64,000 bases of DNA from Apium graveolens. Its lineage: Eukaryota > Streptophyta > Magnoliopsida > Apiales > Apiaceae. Both the position numbers and the translations under genes were made by a program. Below, one piece after another: positions 1-12,066 of the stretch. How positions within the stretch are numbered: position 1 is the first letter of the stretch; each line of letters begins with the position of its first letter. The notes beneath the pieces were generated by a model. The model had not been told where the DNA came from. It saw nothing but the letters and a program-made list of their open reading frames with translations, and did no database searches. Location of the stretch: positions 25,171,562-25,235,561 of the forward strand of contig NC_133648.1 of NCBI RefSeq assembly GCF_009905375.1. The letters are read 5' to 3'.

Positions 1-1399
1 TCGGTGGGTATTCAGGAATAAACTAGATGAAGATGGTGTGGTTACAAGAAACAAAGAAAGACCGGTAGCTAAAGGGTATTCTCAAGCTGAAGGCATTGAT
101 TATGATGAAACCTATGCTCCAGTGGCTAGACTAGAGGCCATCCAGATATTTCTGGCATTTGCAGCATTCTCTAACTTTAAAGTTTATCAAATGGATGTCA
201 AGAGTGCCTTTCTGAATGGAAAGCTGGATGAAGAGGTGTATGTAGAGCAACCTCCTAGTTTTGAAGATCCAGATCATTTGGATTTTGTCTACTTTCTTTT
301 CAAGGCTATCTATGGACTCAAATAGTCTCCGAGAAAATGGTATGACACTATCTCTGAATTTCTTATTGAAAATAGCTTTATTAGAGGTGTCATAGACAAA
401 ACTCTCTTTTCTAAAAAGCATAAGAATGATACTATATTAGTCCAAGTCTATGTGGATGATATAATATTTGTGTCTACTAATGATAATCTCTGTAAGAGAT
501 TTGCTAAGTTAATGCACAACAAATTTGAAATGAGCATGATGGGAGAGCTGAAGTTCTTTCTTGTATTACAAGTAAATCAAAGGTTAGATGGAACTTTTAT
601 TTGTCAATCCAAGTATCTCAAGGAACTCCTCAAAAAGTACAATCTAGAGGATTCTGCATCAGCAAGGACTCCGTCAACTACAGCTGTCAAGCTTGGACCA
701 TGTGAAAACTCCATTAAGGTAGATGTCACAAGCTACAGAGGTATGATTGGCTCGTTACTCTATCTTACTGCAAGTAGACCAGATATTATGTATGCTATAT
801 GCTTATGTGCAAGGTTCCAAGCGGATCCTAGAGATATTCATCTCATTGCTGTTAAACGAATCTTTAGATATCTTAAGGGAACACCAAATCTAGGTATTTG
901 GTACCCTAAAGAATCTGGTTTTAACCTTGTTGGATATACAGATTCAGATTACGCAGGAAGTTTTGTTGATAGGAAAAGCACCTCAGGGAGTTGTCAATTC
1001 CTAGGTAGCAGACTAGTCTCATGGTACAGCAAGAAACAACAAACAGTTTCCAATTCAACGGCCGAGGCTGAATATATTGCTGCTGGAAGTTGCTGTGCTC
1101 AGATCTTGTGGATTAGGAATCAGCTACGGGACTATGGCTCTGTATTGAACAAAATACCTATTCTATGTGATAATACAAGTGCAATAGCCATCACCAATAA
1201 CCCTGTGCAGCATACAAGGACCAAGCACATTGACATCAGGTATCATTTTATTAGAGAGCACGTCATGAATGGTACTGTTGAACTATTTTTTGTTCCAATA
1301 GAAGAACAAATAGCAGATATTTTCACTAAACCTGTTGACGAATCCACATTTACCAGATTAGTTGGTAAATTGGGTATGTTGAATAGCTTTAGTGATTAA
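1..1399 (+). pseudogene. E1 pol: Copia reverse transcriptase and RNase H, 5'-truncated, one nonsense codon
   Basis: This is the C-terminal part of a Copia polyprotein. The RT part shows the [13 protein letters not shown] and [11 protein letters not shown] blocks, and the catalytic YVDD at 449-460. The RNase H part follows, with TDSDYAG, STAEAEY and the terminal HIDIRYHFIREH / ADIFTKP blocks. The frame is continuous from base 2 to 1399 except for one TAG at 323-325, at a place where the family has glutamine (LKQ before PR). The paralogous E2 RT keeps CAA-type glutamine there. Upstream gag, protease and integrase are outside the window. The enzyme would copy element RNA in virus-like particles; this copy cannot make the full product without readthrough. 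Confidence 0.95.
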
Positions 1400-2603
1400 A
1401 CTTGTTAATATCTAAAATCTGTTCTTGAATGAATTTACAAATGAATTTTTCATAAATGAAAAATTCATTTTCAAATTTATTTTATCATATTTTCCATAAT
1501 TCTTGCTTATTTCTATGTAAGTTTTATTATCTTATCTTATTTATTTATTCTACTTGTTAATTTTAATATCTCAGAATATTTTATTTTCTCTAAAAATATT
1601 TTTCTATGAATTTTATTTGCTAAAATTTAACAGAAATCTACTTTTGGAATAAAATATAATTACTTCTGAAATATTATTTTTTTTGTATATAAATTCTGTA
1701 ACTGTGTATATACAAATTCTGTTTATAATTATTTTATTACTGCAATGACAATCGGCAAGACAATTGTAATTGTCTTGCTGAAAGTCATTTCAGTATATAT
1801 ATGTGTTTAATTTTGTTTTTCAGTTTAATTTTATACTGGCAAGACAATCGGTATGACTATCAATAGTCTTGCCAGTAATAAAATTTATATCAGATTTATT
1901 TGTTTTTATTTTTTTTATATACTAGAATGACAATCGGTATGACTATCGATGGTCTTTCTAGTTTACTCTGTTTTAATTCATGTATTTTATACTGGTATGA
2001 CAATCGGTATGACTATCAGATTGTCATACCAATTATATTTTTAGTATTTATTTCTTATTTCCATTTGCCTGGTATGACAATCGGGAAGACAATCGGTATG
2101 ACTTTCCTCGATTGTCATACCAGTTGTCCTACTTAAGTTTTTTTTGTTTCTTTTTATTGTATCAGTTCATTTGTTTTTTCAATTCCAGCAGTCTTGTTTC
2201 TCTCTCTCTCTCTATTCGATCAAACACAAACCGCCATTGTTGTCTTCCTGCTCGAGTTTTTACTCAGCACACTTTACTGTTATATATATACATATTCGTG
2301 TGTATACATACAGTAAGGAAGTGCTGTCGATTTTTTGTTAAAACTATTTTCACTTCATTTTTTTTGTTCCCTTCAAAATCAGTTTGTGTTTGTTTGTTTT
2401 TGGGTATTTTTAGTTAATTTTATTTTGTGTCTTGTGCGTTTTTCAGATCTTTTATTGTGAGTTAAGAACATTAACGAGATACATTACTTTCTAAATTTTT
2501 CGGATATAATTGATTTAATTCGAATTATTAAATTTTTTTTAATTCGAATTTTCTTAATATTACTCTTAAAATTCTGAAAGTGTGTGTTTTATTATAATTT
2601 TTA
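1400..2603 (+). promoter_or_regulatory. E1 spacer between pol and env-like ORF, with palindromic repeats and a TATA-like site
   Basis: AT-rich, no credible ORF. Bases 1745-2125 hold five hairpin-forming units built on ATGACAATCGGTATGACTAT and its complement, for example 1835-1877, 1921-1962, 1991-2032 and 2069-2125, each opening near ACTGG or ACTAG and closing with the complement. A TATATATATA run lies at about 2282-2292, between the array and the env-like ATG at 2604. The same motif recurs in the 3' LTR just upstream of that LTR's TATA box, so an internal promoter is plausible but inferred. Confidence 0.55.
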
Positions 2604-5600
2604 ATGGCTCTCAATTTTCAAATTGTCTCGCATAATCTTGTTAGTTATTTTAATCCAGAAAAGTGTGATGTGGAAAAATTTAAGCCGTGGATTAGATTTT
2701 TAAATGACCATTCGATTGTTAGCTCTGCTATTAAATCAAATGTGCTATTAAATGTCGATCTGCTCAGACTGATTTGCACAACCTCTACTGTGGCCAATGA
2801 TTTTAAATCTTTTTCATTCACTGTGGCAAACACACAGTATGTAGTTGATGAAACAGTCGTCAATAGAGCGTTACATTTTCCAATGGACAATTTCTGTAAT
2901 TTACCCTCTGAAAATGATATTTCAAACTTTTTTCATGATATTCACTATCAGGGGGTGATTAATTTAACCAAGATGTCTAAATCCAATTTGGTTTCTGAAT
3001 GGGATATTTTCTTCGATACACTTTCCAAAGTGTTTGCCAACTGCACTAAATCCAACTTTCACAACATCACTTCCACTCTGCAGTATATTGGTCTTGCGGT
3101 TGTTTTCAATCAAAGGATCAATTTTGGCAAACTACTTTTACCCATTCTTCCGAGACGTCTCACTACTGCTTTACGTGATCATTCTACAAATTGTAGGGTT
3201 TCGTGCTACTACGCTCGTTTTCTTATGCTTATAGCAGAACATCTTCTCACACCTGAGCATAAGGCTCTTTTTGCTAACTCTTCAATAACTGAACCCCATC
3301 CAGTAAGCAAAAAGATTTACACACGCCAAGACACAACCTTCAAATTCATGCAAGTTCCAGTACTTGTATCTGCTTTCATGGCCACTTACATTCCTTTACC
3401 AATTTTCAATCTTCCCGGGCATGAACAGCAAGCTCAACCTCCAGTGGTTCAAGCCACCCAGGCTCAAACATCAGACGCTCTTCCACTGTAGGTAATAATT
3501 CCTCACTCACAAACTATTCCTACTTCTGTTGAAAGACCCACAGTGGTTGATAGGGCTGACCATGAAGTTGTAGAACCGCAGCTTCAATCCCAGGTCATAG
3601 AGCCAAACACAGAGTCACAACCTATCTCAACCTCTCCCCCACTGTCTAAAATGTTACCTAGAAGGTTAGTCGGAAGTAGTATGTTGTTGGATGTGAATGA
3701 ACCCTCAGCTCTGCCTCCTCCCAAGAAAAGAAGAACATTTACTGAGGCATCTGAAAGTCCATCCTTGTCCTCCCAACAGGACATGGACTTTGATATGGCC
3801 AGTGAACAGTTACTAGAGACATTCTATCAACATGATGAATCTATTGAAATTCGCCATAGGGCCATGGCATCCTGTACTGAGTCAAACACACTTCCATTAC
3901 TCACAATGGAAGCATACAGACCAATAGATGATACTCAGGACACAGAGCGAGGAGTGCACATTGGGTCGGTTACAGTGCCTGCCATAGTTACGGCAAAAGA
4001 GCAGTCACATGCTTCTGAGGGAAAATCTGACTCTCAGCCACCTTTAATAGAGTCGTTTTCTCCCCTCCCAGATCCAACACCTCTGGCTCCCTCACGGGAT
4101 TCTCCACTCACAGATTTATCTGGAGAAAGTGGAGGGCAACTCGGTCAATCTATCCTTGAAGCAATTCAGACATCTATTTCACATGAAAAGATAGGTTTGA
4201 CTGAGGATCGGGACTCGCGAATTCCCATTGCACCACCACTGACCTCTCTTGAAGAGGCTAGGGTGATTTCAATTGCAGGTACAGAAGATCAGCAACAGGA
4301 AGGCTCCTCACGAGCAATAATATTGAGAGATACACAAGCACGTGAGTTGAGTGAACCAAACAGGAGAGATATTCAGGTGAGCGCACACACAGACACAAAC
4401 ACTGAAAAACTGTTAGCTCAAATTGCTGATCTGAAAGAACAATTTGCAAAAAGTCAGGCTGAGGCTCAATCATTCAAAGCACAAGTGGTTGAACGGTCTT
4501 CTTCTTCCACCTCTGTCAATAATCAACTGGCTCTCATCAGGACTGAGATATCATATTTGAAGACCTCTGTGGTACCAAAGCTTAACTCAATCCAGGCATC
4601 TCCAACTTTATCAGCTGAAGACATTTCAAACTTCTGCTCTCTCCATTCAAGAATGACTTCTCTTGAAGACTTGGTTGAAATGAATCATTCACTGGACTCC
4701 TCCAGATTTCTGAAGATAGAGACGGGCATGGAACATCTCAATGAAGGGATGAAGCACTTGTATTTCATGATCAAAAATTCTCACTGCCCTAATGAAGAAC
4801 AAAGGACTTTCTTTGAAGGGCCATCTGGTGGAGGCTCAGGCTCTAGAGGTGATGGAGGTCATGGAGGGTCTAGAGGAAATTCTGTAGAGGATTCCTCAAC
4901 TAAGGGGGAGAAGAAAGGGAGAAGTGGAAAGGGAAAAGAAAAAGATTCTTCTGCTGGAGACACAGGGAAGGCTGATGATGTCTACTATAGTGGAGAACAA
5001 GATGACTTTGATATTTTTGACATTCCCACTGAACCAGTCTTGGAAGATAAAGATGGTTTCTTTAAAGCTGAGGAGGAAAGTGATTTTGGAGAATGGGAAG
5101 ATGAAGCTCAAGTGGATCCTGTTTTTGAGAAAGAGTTTCAGCAGCAGCAGTCAGAGTTGAAAAGAAAAGAAGCTGAACTCAAAAAGGTATTCCAGATCAT
5201 TGATATGAGGAAAAACATTGAACGAACAGAAACTCTTGAAAAGCAACGTCTTCATGACATTAAAGCTAAAGAAAGGAGAAGAGATGTCAAACTGAAGATT
5301 GGTGAAAAATGGGATGAAGCTAGGAGAGTACTTGATATGCCTCAGCTGAGCACAAACAATGATAGGCAGTTTCTACATCTTCTTGACAAGCTGGAGATCT
5401 TTAATCCAAACAATGACGTGTACATGAATGCTATCAAGACTGAAGTCTCAAGGATCACAGCTGCCTTTGACAGATCTCTAAATGAAATGAGCATATTTGT
5501 ATATTTTCAGAGCGAAGGATCTTTCAAGGTATCACTTCATCTGTTTGAGAATCGTTCTTTATCAGAGATTTGGGTTCTTCTCAACAAAGTCAAAAGAAGC

Positions 5601-6011
5601 TCAGAATTGAATGAAGTTCTTCGAGAAAGGCTCAAAGAGTTTGCCAGCAGGGCTAGTCCTCAAGTGGTCAACAATCCTCATCAGGTAAGATTCTTTAAGT
5701 CTGACTGTCTTCAAATCTTCCAGCTCGATTCACAATCTCTTAAAGACTACTCTGCTAAGCATCTTGTCTGGATGGAACATCACTTAAGAACTGCCGGATA
5801 TTCATCCATGTTGAAAACTCAAGCAGCTGATCTAATTCAAGCTTATTGTGAAAAGAATATTAAAAGTTACAATCAGTTCAAGAATAAGCTAAAGTCAGTT
5901 GGAGTTCAACCAGTCAGACCAGCCAGCTTCACTTCAGAAAAGGATCGTGTCTTTGACAAGGAGTTGCTTCAAGATTTGGAAGAAGGTGAATTCAGAAGGG
6001 AAGATAATTGA
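2604..6011 (+). pseudogene. E1 env-like ORF (Sirevirus third ORF), one in-frame stop
   Basis: A single frame runs from ATG 2604 to the stop at 6009-6011, broken only by TAG at 3489-3491 (295 codons, then 17, then 822 from the next Met). The N-terminal domain shares the motif YYARFLMLIAEHLL (residues about 202-215) with the env-like ORF of E2, where it reads YYARFFMIIANNL, so the two ORFs are related despite low overall similarity. The middle is Ser/Pro/Gln-rich with a coiled-coil stretch (about 4408-4620), then a Gly/Ser-rich linker (4826-4900), an acidic stretch, and a strongly charged Lys/Glu helix (5110-5330). I see no convincing signal peptide or membrane anchor, so 'env-like' rests on position, not on proof of fusogenic function. 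Confidence 0.75.
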
Positions 6012-6253
6012 ATTCAATTAGCTCAAAACTTAATGTAACATGCTTAGAGCTTTATGAATCAAGATAGACTAATGTAGTTATATGTTCAGTCTAGAGGAAC
6101 ATCTATCTTGTATTCACTTGTAAATTTCTTTTGAAATCTGGAAAATGTTAAATATAATCCAGAACTTTTCTGCTATTTACTTTGCATTTCTGTTTATATC
6201 TTTTTCTTATTTGTTAGTTGAGTTATCCTCTAGGTATTTGTTGTTATTGTCTA

Positions 6254-6272
6254 ACAAAAAAATAGGGGAGAT
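6254..6272 (+). other. E1 polypurine tract
   Basis: A purine run ending GGGGAGAT lies directly before the 3' LTR. It is the expected primer for plus-strand DNA synthesis. Confidence 0.75.
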
Positions 6273-7547
6273 TGAAAGGCATATGTCATAGCCTATTTGT
6301 TTATTCGAGGATTTAACTCAACTCAAATAAGGATGTAATAAGTAAATAGTAGATCCACAGTCAAAGAGATCTCTCCAAGTAACATTTGTCAAAGGATTCA
6401 GTATCAATGTTCATCTACAGCTTTAGAAATTACTTCACTGGAAGAAGTTCAAGAAATTGATCAAGCCTCAGTGATATAAATCAATATTGTGGATTTAATC
6501 AAGTGACAGAGATCTCGTCAGGGTATCAATTAATTATAGGGATTTAATCTGAAAAAAATCAAGACATGAAGAAACATCACAGAAGTTAGTCATTCATGAA
6601 CCAGACAGTACATCGAGTGTCAACGTTGAAGTGGTGAAATGGATTCATGATTTTCAGAAGATTGTCAGAAGAGTGGTTGCTGTTCAAGAATAGTATTAAT
6701 TCTCTATTTATTAATTAAGTCGTGTAATTTAATTAAGAAAATAAATTATATCTGCAAAGATTAATTTATTGATTAATTGGATTAATTGATTAATTAATTC
6801 TGAATTAATATAATGGTTTTTCAGAATTGATTTTGAATTTAAACTCAAAATTAATTCAGCAAGTCAATCTTTTGTATTAGTATGACAATCGGTATGACAA
6901 TCAATAGTCATACCGAAAGTCATGCCAGTTCATTTAGATTGTCTTGCCGAAAGTTCTACCAGTTCAATCGATTGTCCTACCGAAAGTTCTACCAGTTCAA
7001 TCGATTGTCCTACCGAAAGTTCTACCAGTTAAAAGGATTGTCTTGCTAAGCTAAAAGGATTGTCTTGCCAGTTAAATCAAGGATTGATTTAATATAAAAG
7101 AACTGAAGCTGATTTTCAACAGCAGACACAACATTGAATATCAAAAGAAACTGAAGAACATAGAATAACAGAGAACTTATTGCAAATTCTCAGGACATTA
7201 ATTTCTAGTATTTATTGTTAAATCTAAACCACTAGAAATCCTTTTCTTGTTCTTGTGTAACTATCTAGCGGATCAAAATCCCTAGAACTTAATCTCAAAT
7301 TGCTTTTAGCATTTGATCTTTTTTATTTCAAAAATAGAAAAAGTTCATGTCGAATTTATTCTAGATTTGGAATAATTTATTTGAGATTAATCCCTTGTAA
7401 ACGATACCGTTGTTGTAACACCTTTCAAGTTTAATAGTAGTTTTATTTAACTTGAATTTTGTTTCACTTTTTTATTCCGCATTTTATTCGATTAAACGGT
7501 ATAGTTGTTATTCAACCCCCCTTCTACAAATATATTGAGACCTAACA
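6273..7547 (+). repeat. E1 3' LTR (1275 bp)
   Basis: Starts TGAAAGGCATATG after the polypurine tract and ends GAGACCTAACA, giving TG...CA ends. An array of the element's palindromic motif (TATGACAATCGG, ATTGTCCTACCGAAAG and variants) fills 6874-7072. It lies immediately upstream of a TATA box, TATAAAA, at 7093-7099, so the array sits in U3. The stretch 7500-7547 (CAACCCCCCTTCTAC) resembles the 3' LTR end of many plant Copia elements. Confidence 0.85.
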
Positions 7548-7548
7548 G

Positions 7549-10227
7549 TTGTGTTTGGAAACTTGGAATCCAATCTATCAGAAATAGCCAGCTTGACTTA
7601 ATCTATTTCAATTTTAATGGCAGTGACATCCTGATTATATTGAAGAGACTGGATTTTGTGCAGCTGGAGAGAGTTAAGATGTGCTTGTAGAAGTTTCTTG
7701 GTGTTAGCATTGGTGGTGGCTTGAAGAGCTGTCTGTGTTTGTTGAATGATGTGGAAGAAGGTAGACTTGAAGTGCTGCTCATCACATTCCTTGGAAAACA
7801 CCCATGATGCAGTATTTGAACTGGAGCTAGGGTCTGCTTCTCCCCTATGTCCATAAACTCTTCTTCATCACCATCTTCATCCCCAAAAAGATCTTCAGAA
7901 CCACCAGTTCCATAGTCAACATCATCACTAGCTGGTGATGGCATGACTGTGATGGCATCTTTAGCCCTCTGCATTGAAGCTGTAGTATGCACCAAGTTTA
8001 GCAGCTTCTCAGCCTCCTCATTGCCCTGTTCAGCCAAAATTTGATATGCTGTAACAGGATGAGTAAATATCTCAGCATCCAAAGAGATGAAATCAATTAC
8101 AGCTTGATATTCTTGCTGAAATAGTTTCTCTTTTTCTGCATCACCGATATTCATTGAATTATTAGCAATGGATTCCATCCTTATCTCTCCTGTACCTGCT
8201 TTTCTCTCATTTTCTTTCTCTTTTTGCATCAAGGGCTCCCCTTGGCTCACCACCCTCACACCCTCACCTTCACTTACTAAGGTGGAACTCCCCTCACTCA
8301 CTTTTTCCAGGCTGGAAGAAATAACCTGTATTGTTTCTCTCTTTTCCTCTCCTTTTGCCTGAGAGCAACTCAGTCTCTCACTCTGTTCACTCCATTCCCT
8401 CAAACCTAGGAGTGACTATACAACTACTAACTCATCTACACTTGTAACAATTGTTGAAAATTCAGTTTGTGTAGTAAGTACCGACGGATGAGGAACATCC
8501 ATCGGGGTAGTAGTTAGGATAGCTGACGGATGACTATTGTTAGGCATATCCGTCGGGATACAATCACTAACCGACGGATAAACAATATCCACCGGAATAG
8601 AGGAAATGATAGAGTTTGGAGTGGAAACTATTGTAGACTCGTCTGGTTTACTGCTTTAGGTATCAGCACTATGGCGTTCAACCTAAATGGTTGTGCAGAT
8701 TGATGATAATTTAGGCACAAAAGTCTCAACAGTTCCTGAAACAATTGGCAAGTGAGCCAACAAATCATCTAAAAGATGATGCTCACTTGCACTGAATTTT
8801 GGCTTCTCCAATAGAGTTAAAGAAGGAGAATCAGGGATTGATGTGTGTATCATATCCACATTCAGAGAATTGGTGGGAGAGTTTTGTGTGTTTGGTACTT
8901 CTATAGTCAAAGATTTTGGTTGTGACTCCACATTTATTGGAGCCACATCAAACTGAATTTGAGATCCCTGTGCATCCCCAAGTTTTCTAGATTTCTTATT
9001 TCTGGTATAATTTTGGGGCGAGTCTGTGTCCCTAGCCCTTTTGATCTGTGCTCCTGGTTGGGAGCTTGTTTCAATAGTAACATCCTTTTGAGAGGATGAA
9101 ACTAGAGATGTGCTAATTTCCTTATTAATCACCACAGTTTGTTGGGAAACTGTGGTGTGGCTAGGTTTGGGTACACTCACCTCTCCATCCTTATTCTTAG
9201 GGTTTCTTTTATGTTCACCCTGTCCCTCATCAACCTTACCACCCTTCACACTCCCCTATTTGGTTTTGGTAGATTTTGAAACTGGCATATTTTGAGAGAC
9301 ACCAGAGTGTGGTTTCTTTGATTTTGATTTTGAAACTTTGGATTTTGTGGCTTGGGTAGACATCTGTTGGGTCATTGACACAGATGCCATATCCATAGTC
9401 AATGGCAAAGAAATTTGAGAGGTAGGAGGAGTAGAGACAGAAGAATGTACCTCACCTACCTGAGGACCCTCCATGACATGCAGATAAACAAGAGGCACAT
9501 CCTTGTGGGGATTGGCTTTGTTTAAATCTGCAATAATTCTTCTTTCTTGAACCCAACAATCCAATTTGTTGGTTGGGTTCTCAATCTCAAGATTCTCATA
9601 AAGATTATTAGCAATAATCATAAAGAATCTAGCATAATAGACACTTCTAAGTCTTTTCTTAATCTCCTCTAACTTATAGCCTAACTTAAACATGACAGCA
9701 TCACTAAAATTGTAGAAATTATCAGTAACTAACATGTAAAGCATGTTAAGCATGGCATTATTGATAGAATCAAAGTTGCTTACTTTACCAGAAAATACCT
9801 TGGTAACTACATCACACAGAAGACTCCACTCTTTCCTAAGACATAGCCTTCTAATTTCACTCAACTTAGAAGTAGAAAGAGCATAGCCAATAGAATTAAG
9901 CAAGTTAACTAAATCAGTATCTGTGTGTGGTTTAGTAGTAGTATTTTCAGGAATTTTAAAGCATGCTTGGATAATATCACTGTTAATGCAGAATTCCTTA
10001 CCTTTAATGGTGATAGTTATTTTTTTGTCAGTTTCTTGATACACAGCAGTAGTCCACATCTCCTCCACAACTTCACAGTAGGTTGTGGGTGATTCCAGCA
10101 TGGCATAATTAAGCTTGCATCCCTTCACAAAATCCATCACTTTATGATAATCCTCAGAGGCTGGAATGTCTTTGTTCACAAGAGCTACGAAATTGTTCTT
10201 CTCATAAATGAATCCTGACTGAGACAT
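7549..10227 (-). pseudogene. E2 env-like ORF, several stops, one frameshift, interrupted by E1
   Basis: One frame starts at ATG 10225-10227 and continues through TAG stops at 9256-9258, 8683-8685 and near 8413, to about 7820, where the frame shifts and runs on to the E1 boundary. The N-terminal 230 residues are well preserved and carry YYARFFMIIANNL (residues 197-209), shared with the E1 env-like ORF. The following part is Lys/Ser/Thr-rich and low-complexity. The segment 8480-8600 encodes three inverted pairs of the E2 motif. No signal peptide is evident. Function is unknown; homologous ORFs are known as a third ORF of some Sireviruses. Confidence 0.7.
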
Positions 10228-10778
10228 GACATGATCTTGACTACCGGTGCCATTGTTAAAGCAAGGAAATTTGCAGAAAGAAAGGGGTTTTGCTTTGAGA
10301 GAGAAGATATCAGTTAATTGCAGTAGAGAAAGATAAAAGCTAAAATAAACTTGAAGTAAGGCTTTTATGCATTCTCAGATAAAAATGGGATAAAAATTAA
10401 AGGTAAAAATTAAAGACCCGATAAGAATTACCCAAAATAGCCATTTAAAAGTAAAATAAACTACCAAAATTCTGTCAATTATCCGTCGTGATATATTTAC
10501 AGACTGTAAGTAAATTCGATGGATAAAGTTAAGAATTTTAACGGCTATGATGTAGACAACTCGACGAATGAGAATAAGGCAATTATCCGCCGGGTTTTAA
10601 AATAATCCAGAAAAATAATTGATTTTACCATGCTATTTTATTTCGACGGATGATCAAACTCGATGGATAATGAACATCCGCCGAGATGTAATTTTTGACT
10701 TAGCCAAAATTTCATCTAAAACAAAAAATCAATTAAGTTTTTGGATGCATTTCAGCTTGCAAAATTATCAGAAATAAT
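10228..10778 (-). promoter_or_regulatory. E2 spacer upstream of env-like ORF, motif array and TATA-like site
   Basis: Non-coding. It contains ATCCGTCG-type motifs in both orientations at about 10481, 10515, 10559, 10584, 10642, 10659 and 10675. On the minus strand a GCATAAAAGCC TATA-like site lies at about 10363-10372, between the array and the env-like ATG at 10227. The layout parallels that of E1 although the motif sequence is different. A promoter role is inferred. Confidence 0.5.
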
Positions 10779-11662
10779 TTAAGAGTAATTAAGCATACCT
10801 AACTCACTTACCAACCTAGTAAAGGTGAATTCATCAAGTGGCTTAGTAAAGATATCTGCAAGTTGCTTCTCACATGGAACAAAATGAAGTTTCACAGTAC
10901 CATTCATCACATGTTCCCTAATGAAGTGATACTTGATGTCTATGTGCTTTCTTCTTGAATGCTGTACTGGATTTTCAGTGATGGCAATTGCACTTGTCTT
11001 ATCACAAAAAATAGGATTTCTGTCCACTTGCAGACCATAGTCCAACAATTGGTTTTTCATCCATAAAATCTGTGCACAGCAACTGCCAGCAACAATATAT
11101 TCAGCTTCAGTTGTAGAAGTAGAAACTGGATTTTGCTTTTTACTGAACCAGGATACTAGCTTGTTTCCTAGAAATTGACAGGTTCCTGTTGTACTTTTTC
11201 TATCATTTTACAACCTGCATAATCTGTATCTGAATAACCAGTTAGATCAAAACCAGAATCTCTATGGTACCAAATGCCAAGTTTTGGTGTGCCCTTGAGA
11301 TATCTGAAAATTCTCTTAATAACTACTAAATGAGATTCTTTAGGATCAGCCTGAAATCTAGCACAAAGACAAGTAGCAAACATTATATTTGGCCTACTAG
11401 TTGTTAAGTATAAAAGTAAGCCAATCATGCCTCTATAGCTTGAAATATCCACAAACTTTTCAGTGGTGTTTAATTCAAGTTTAGTTGCAGTGGCCATGAG
11501 AGTTTTTGCAGATGTGCAATCTATTAGATCAAACTTCTTTAAAAGATCATAAATATATTTGGTTTGAGTAATAAATATTCCATCACTAACTTGATTAACT
11601 TGTAAACCAAGAAAGTAAGTTAGTTCTTCCATCATGCTCATTTCATACTTACTTTGCATCAA
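10779..11662 (-). pseudogene. E2 duplicated RT/RNase H segment, copy A
   Basis: Two open stretches (11168-11662 and 10779-11060) encode the end of RT and RNase H. They repeat the sequence of copy B (12067 to about 13070) with many small differences, roughly 8% in a 117-base stretch compared by eye. The frame breaks between them at 11061-11167. Only the part downstream of the RT YVDD block is present, so the copy could not act as an RT. It is the 3' member of a tandem duplication of about 1.29 kb. Confidence 0.9.
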
Positions 11663-11787
11663 TTTGGAAAACTTTTTGCAAAGTTTTTCATCTGTAGAGT
11701 CAAATATAATATCATCTACATAATTTGAACAAGTATACTAGAGCCATTAACATTTCTAAAGAATAAAGTTTTGTCAACATTTCTAAA

Positions 11788-12066
11788 GACTGTAAGTAAA
11801 TTCGATGGATAAAGTTCAGAATTTTAACGGCTAAGATGTAGACAACTCGACGAATGAGAATAAGGCAATTATCCGTCGGGTTTTAAAATAATCCAGAAAA
11901 ATAATTGATTTTTACCATGCTATTTTATTTCGACGGATGATCAAACTCGATTGATAATGAACTTCCGTCGAGATGTAATTTTTGACTTAGCCAAAATTTC
12001 ATCTAAAACAGAAAAATCAATTAAGTTTTTGGATGCATTTCAGCTTGCAAAATTATCAGAAATAAT
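11788..12066 (-). repeat. Second copy of the E2 motif spacer, stranded inside pol
   Basis: Bases 11788-12066 repeat 10502-10778 nearly base for base, including the ATCCGTCGG motif cluster. They now lie between the two RNase H copies, as expected if the duplicated unit included spacer plus RNase H plus the end of RT. The junction is at about 11775-11788. Confidence 0.9.

Larger units (their letters stand above)
1..7547 (+). mobile_element. E1: Sirevirus-type Ty1/Copia LTR retrotransposon, 5' part outside window
   Basis: The order seen is RT, RNase H, a 1.2 kb AT-rich spacer with palindromic repeats, a long env-like ORF, a polypurine tract at about 6254-6272 and a 3' LTR at 6273-7547. An extra ORF downstream of RNase H is the hallmark of env-carrying Sireviruses (SIRE1-like). 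The element ends at 7547 exactly where the env-like ORF of the minus-strand element E2 is broken, so E1 is inserted in E2. The 5 bases after it are GTTGT; the matching TSD copy would lie outside the window. Two in-frame TAG stops (323-325 and 3489-3491) interrupt otherwise open frames, so the copy is defective but lightly decayed. Confidence 0.9.

Noticed and set aside
1745..2125. CRISPR-like array because of repeated short units with spacers
   Set aside because: Units are palindromic variants of unequal length in a plant retroelement, with no cas genes; repeats and spacers are not of constant size.
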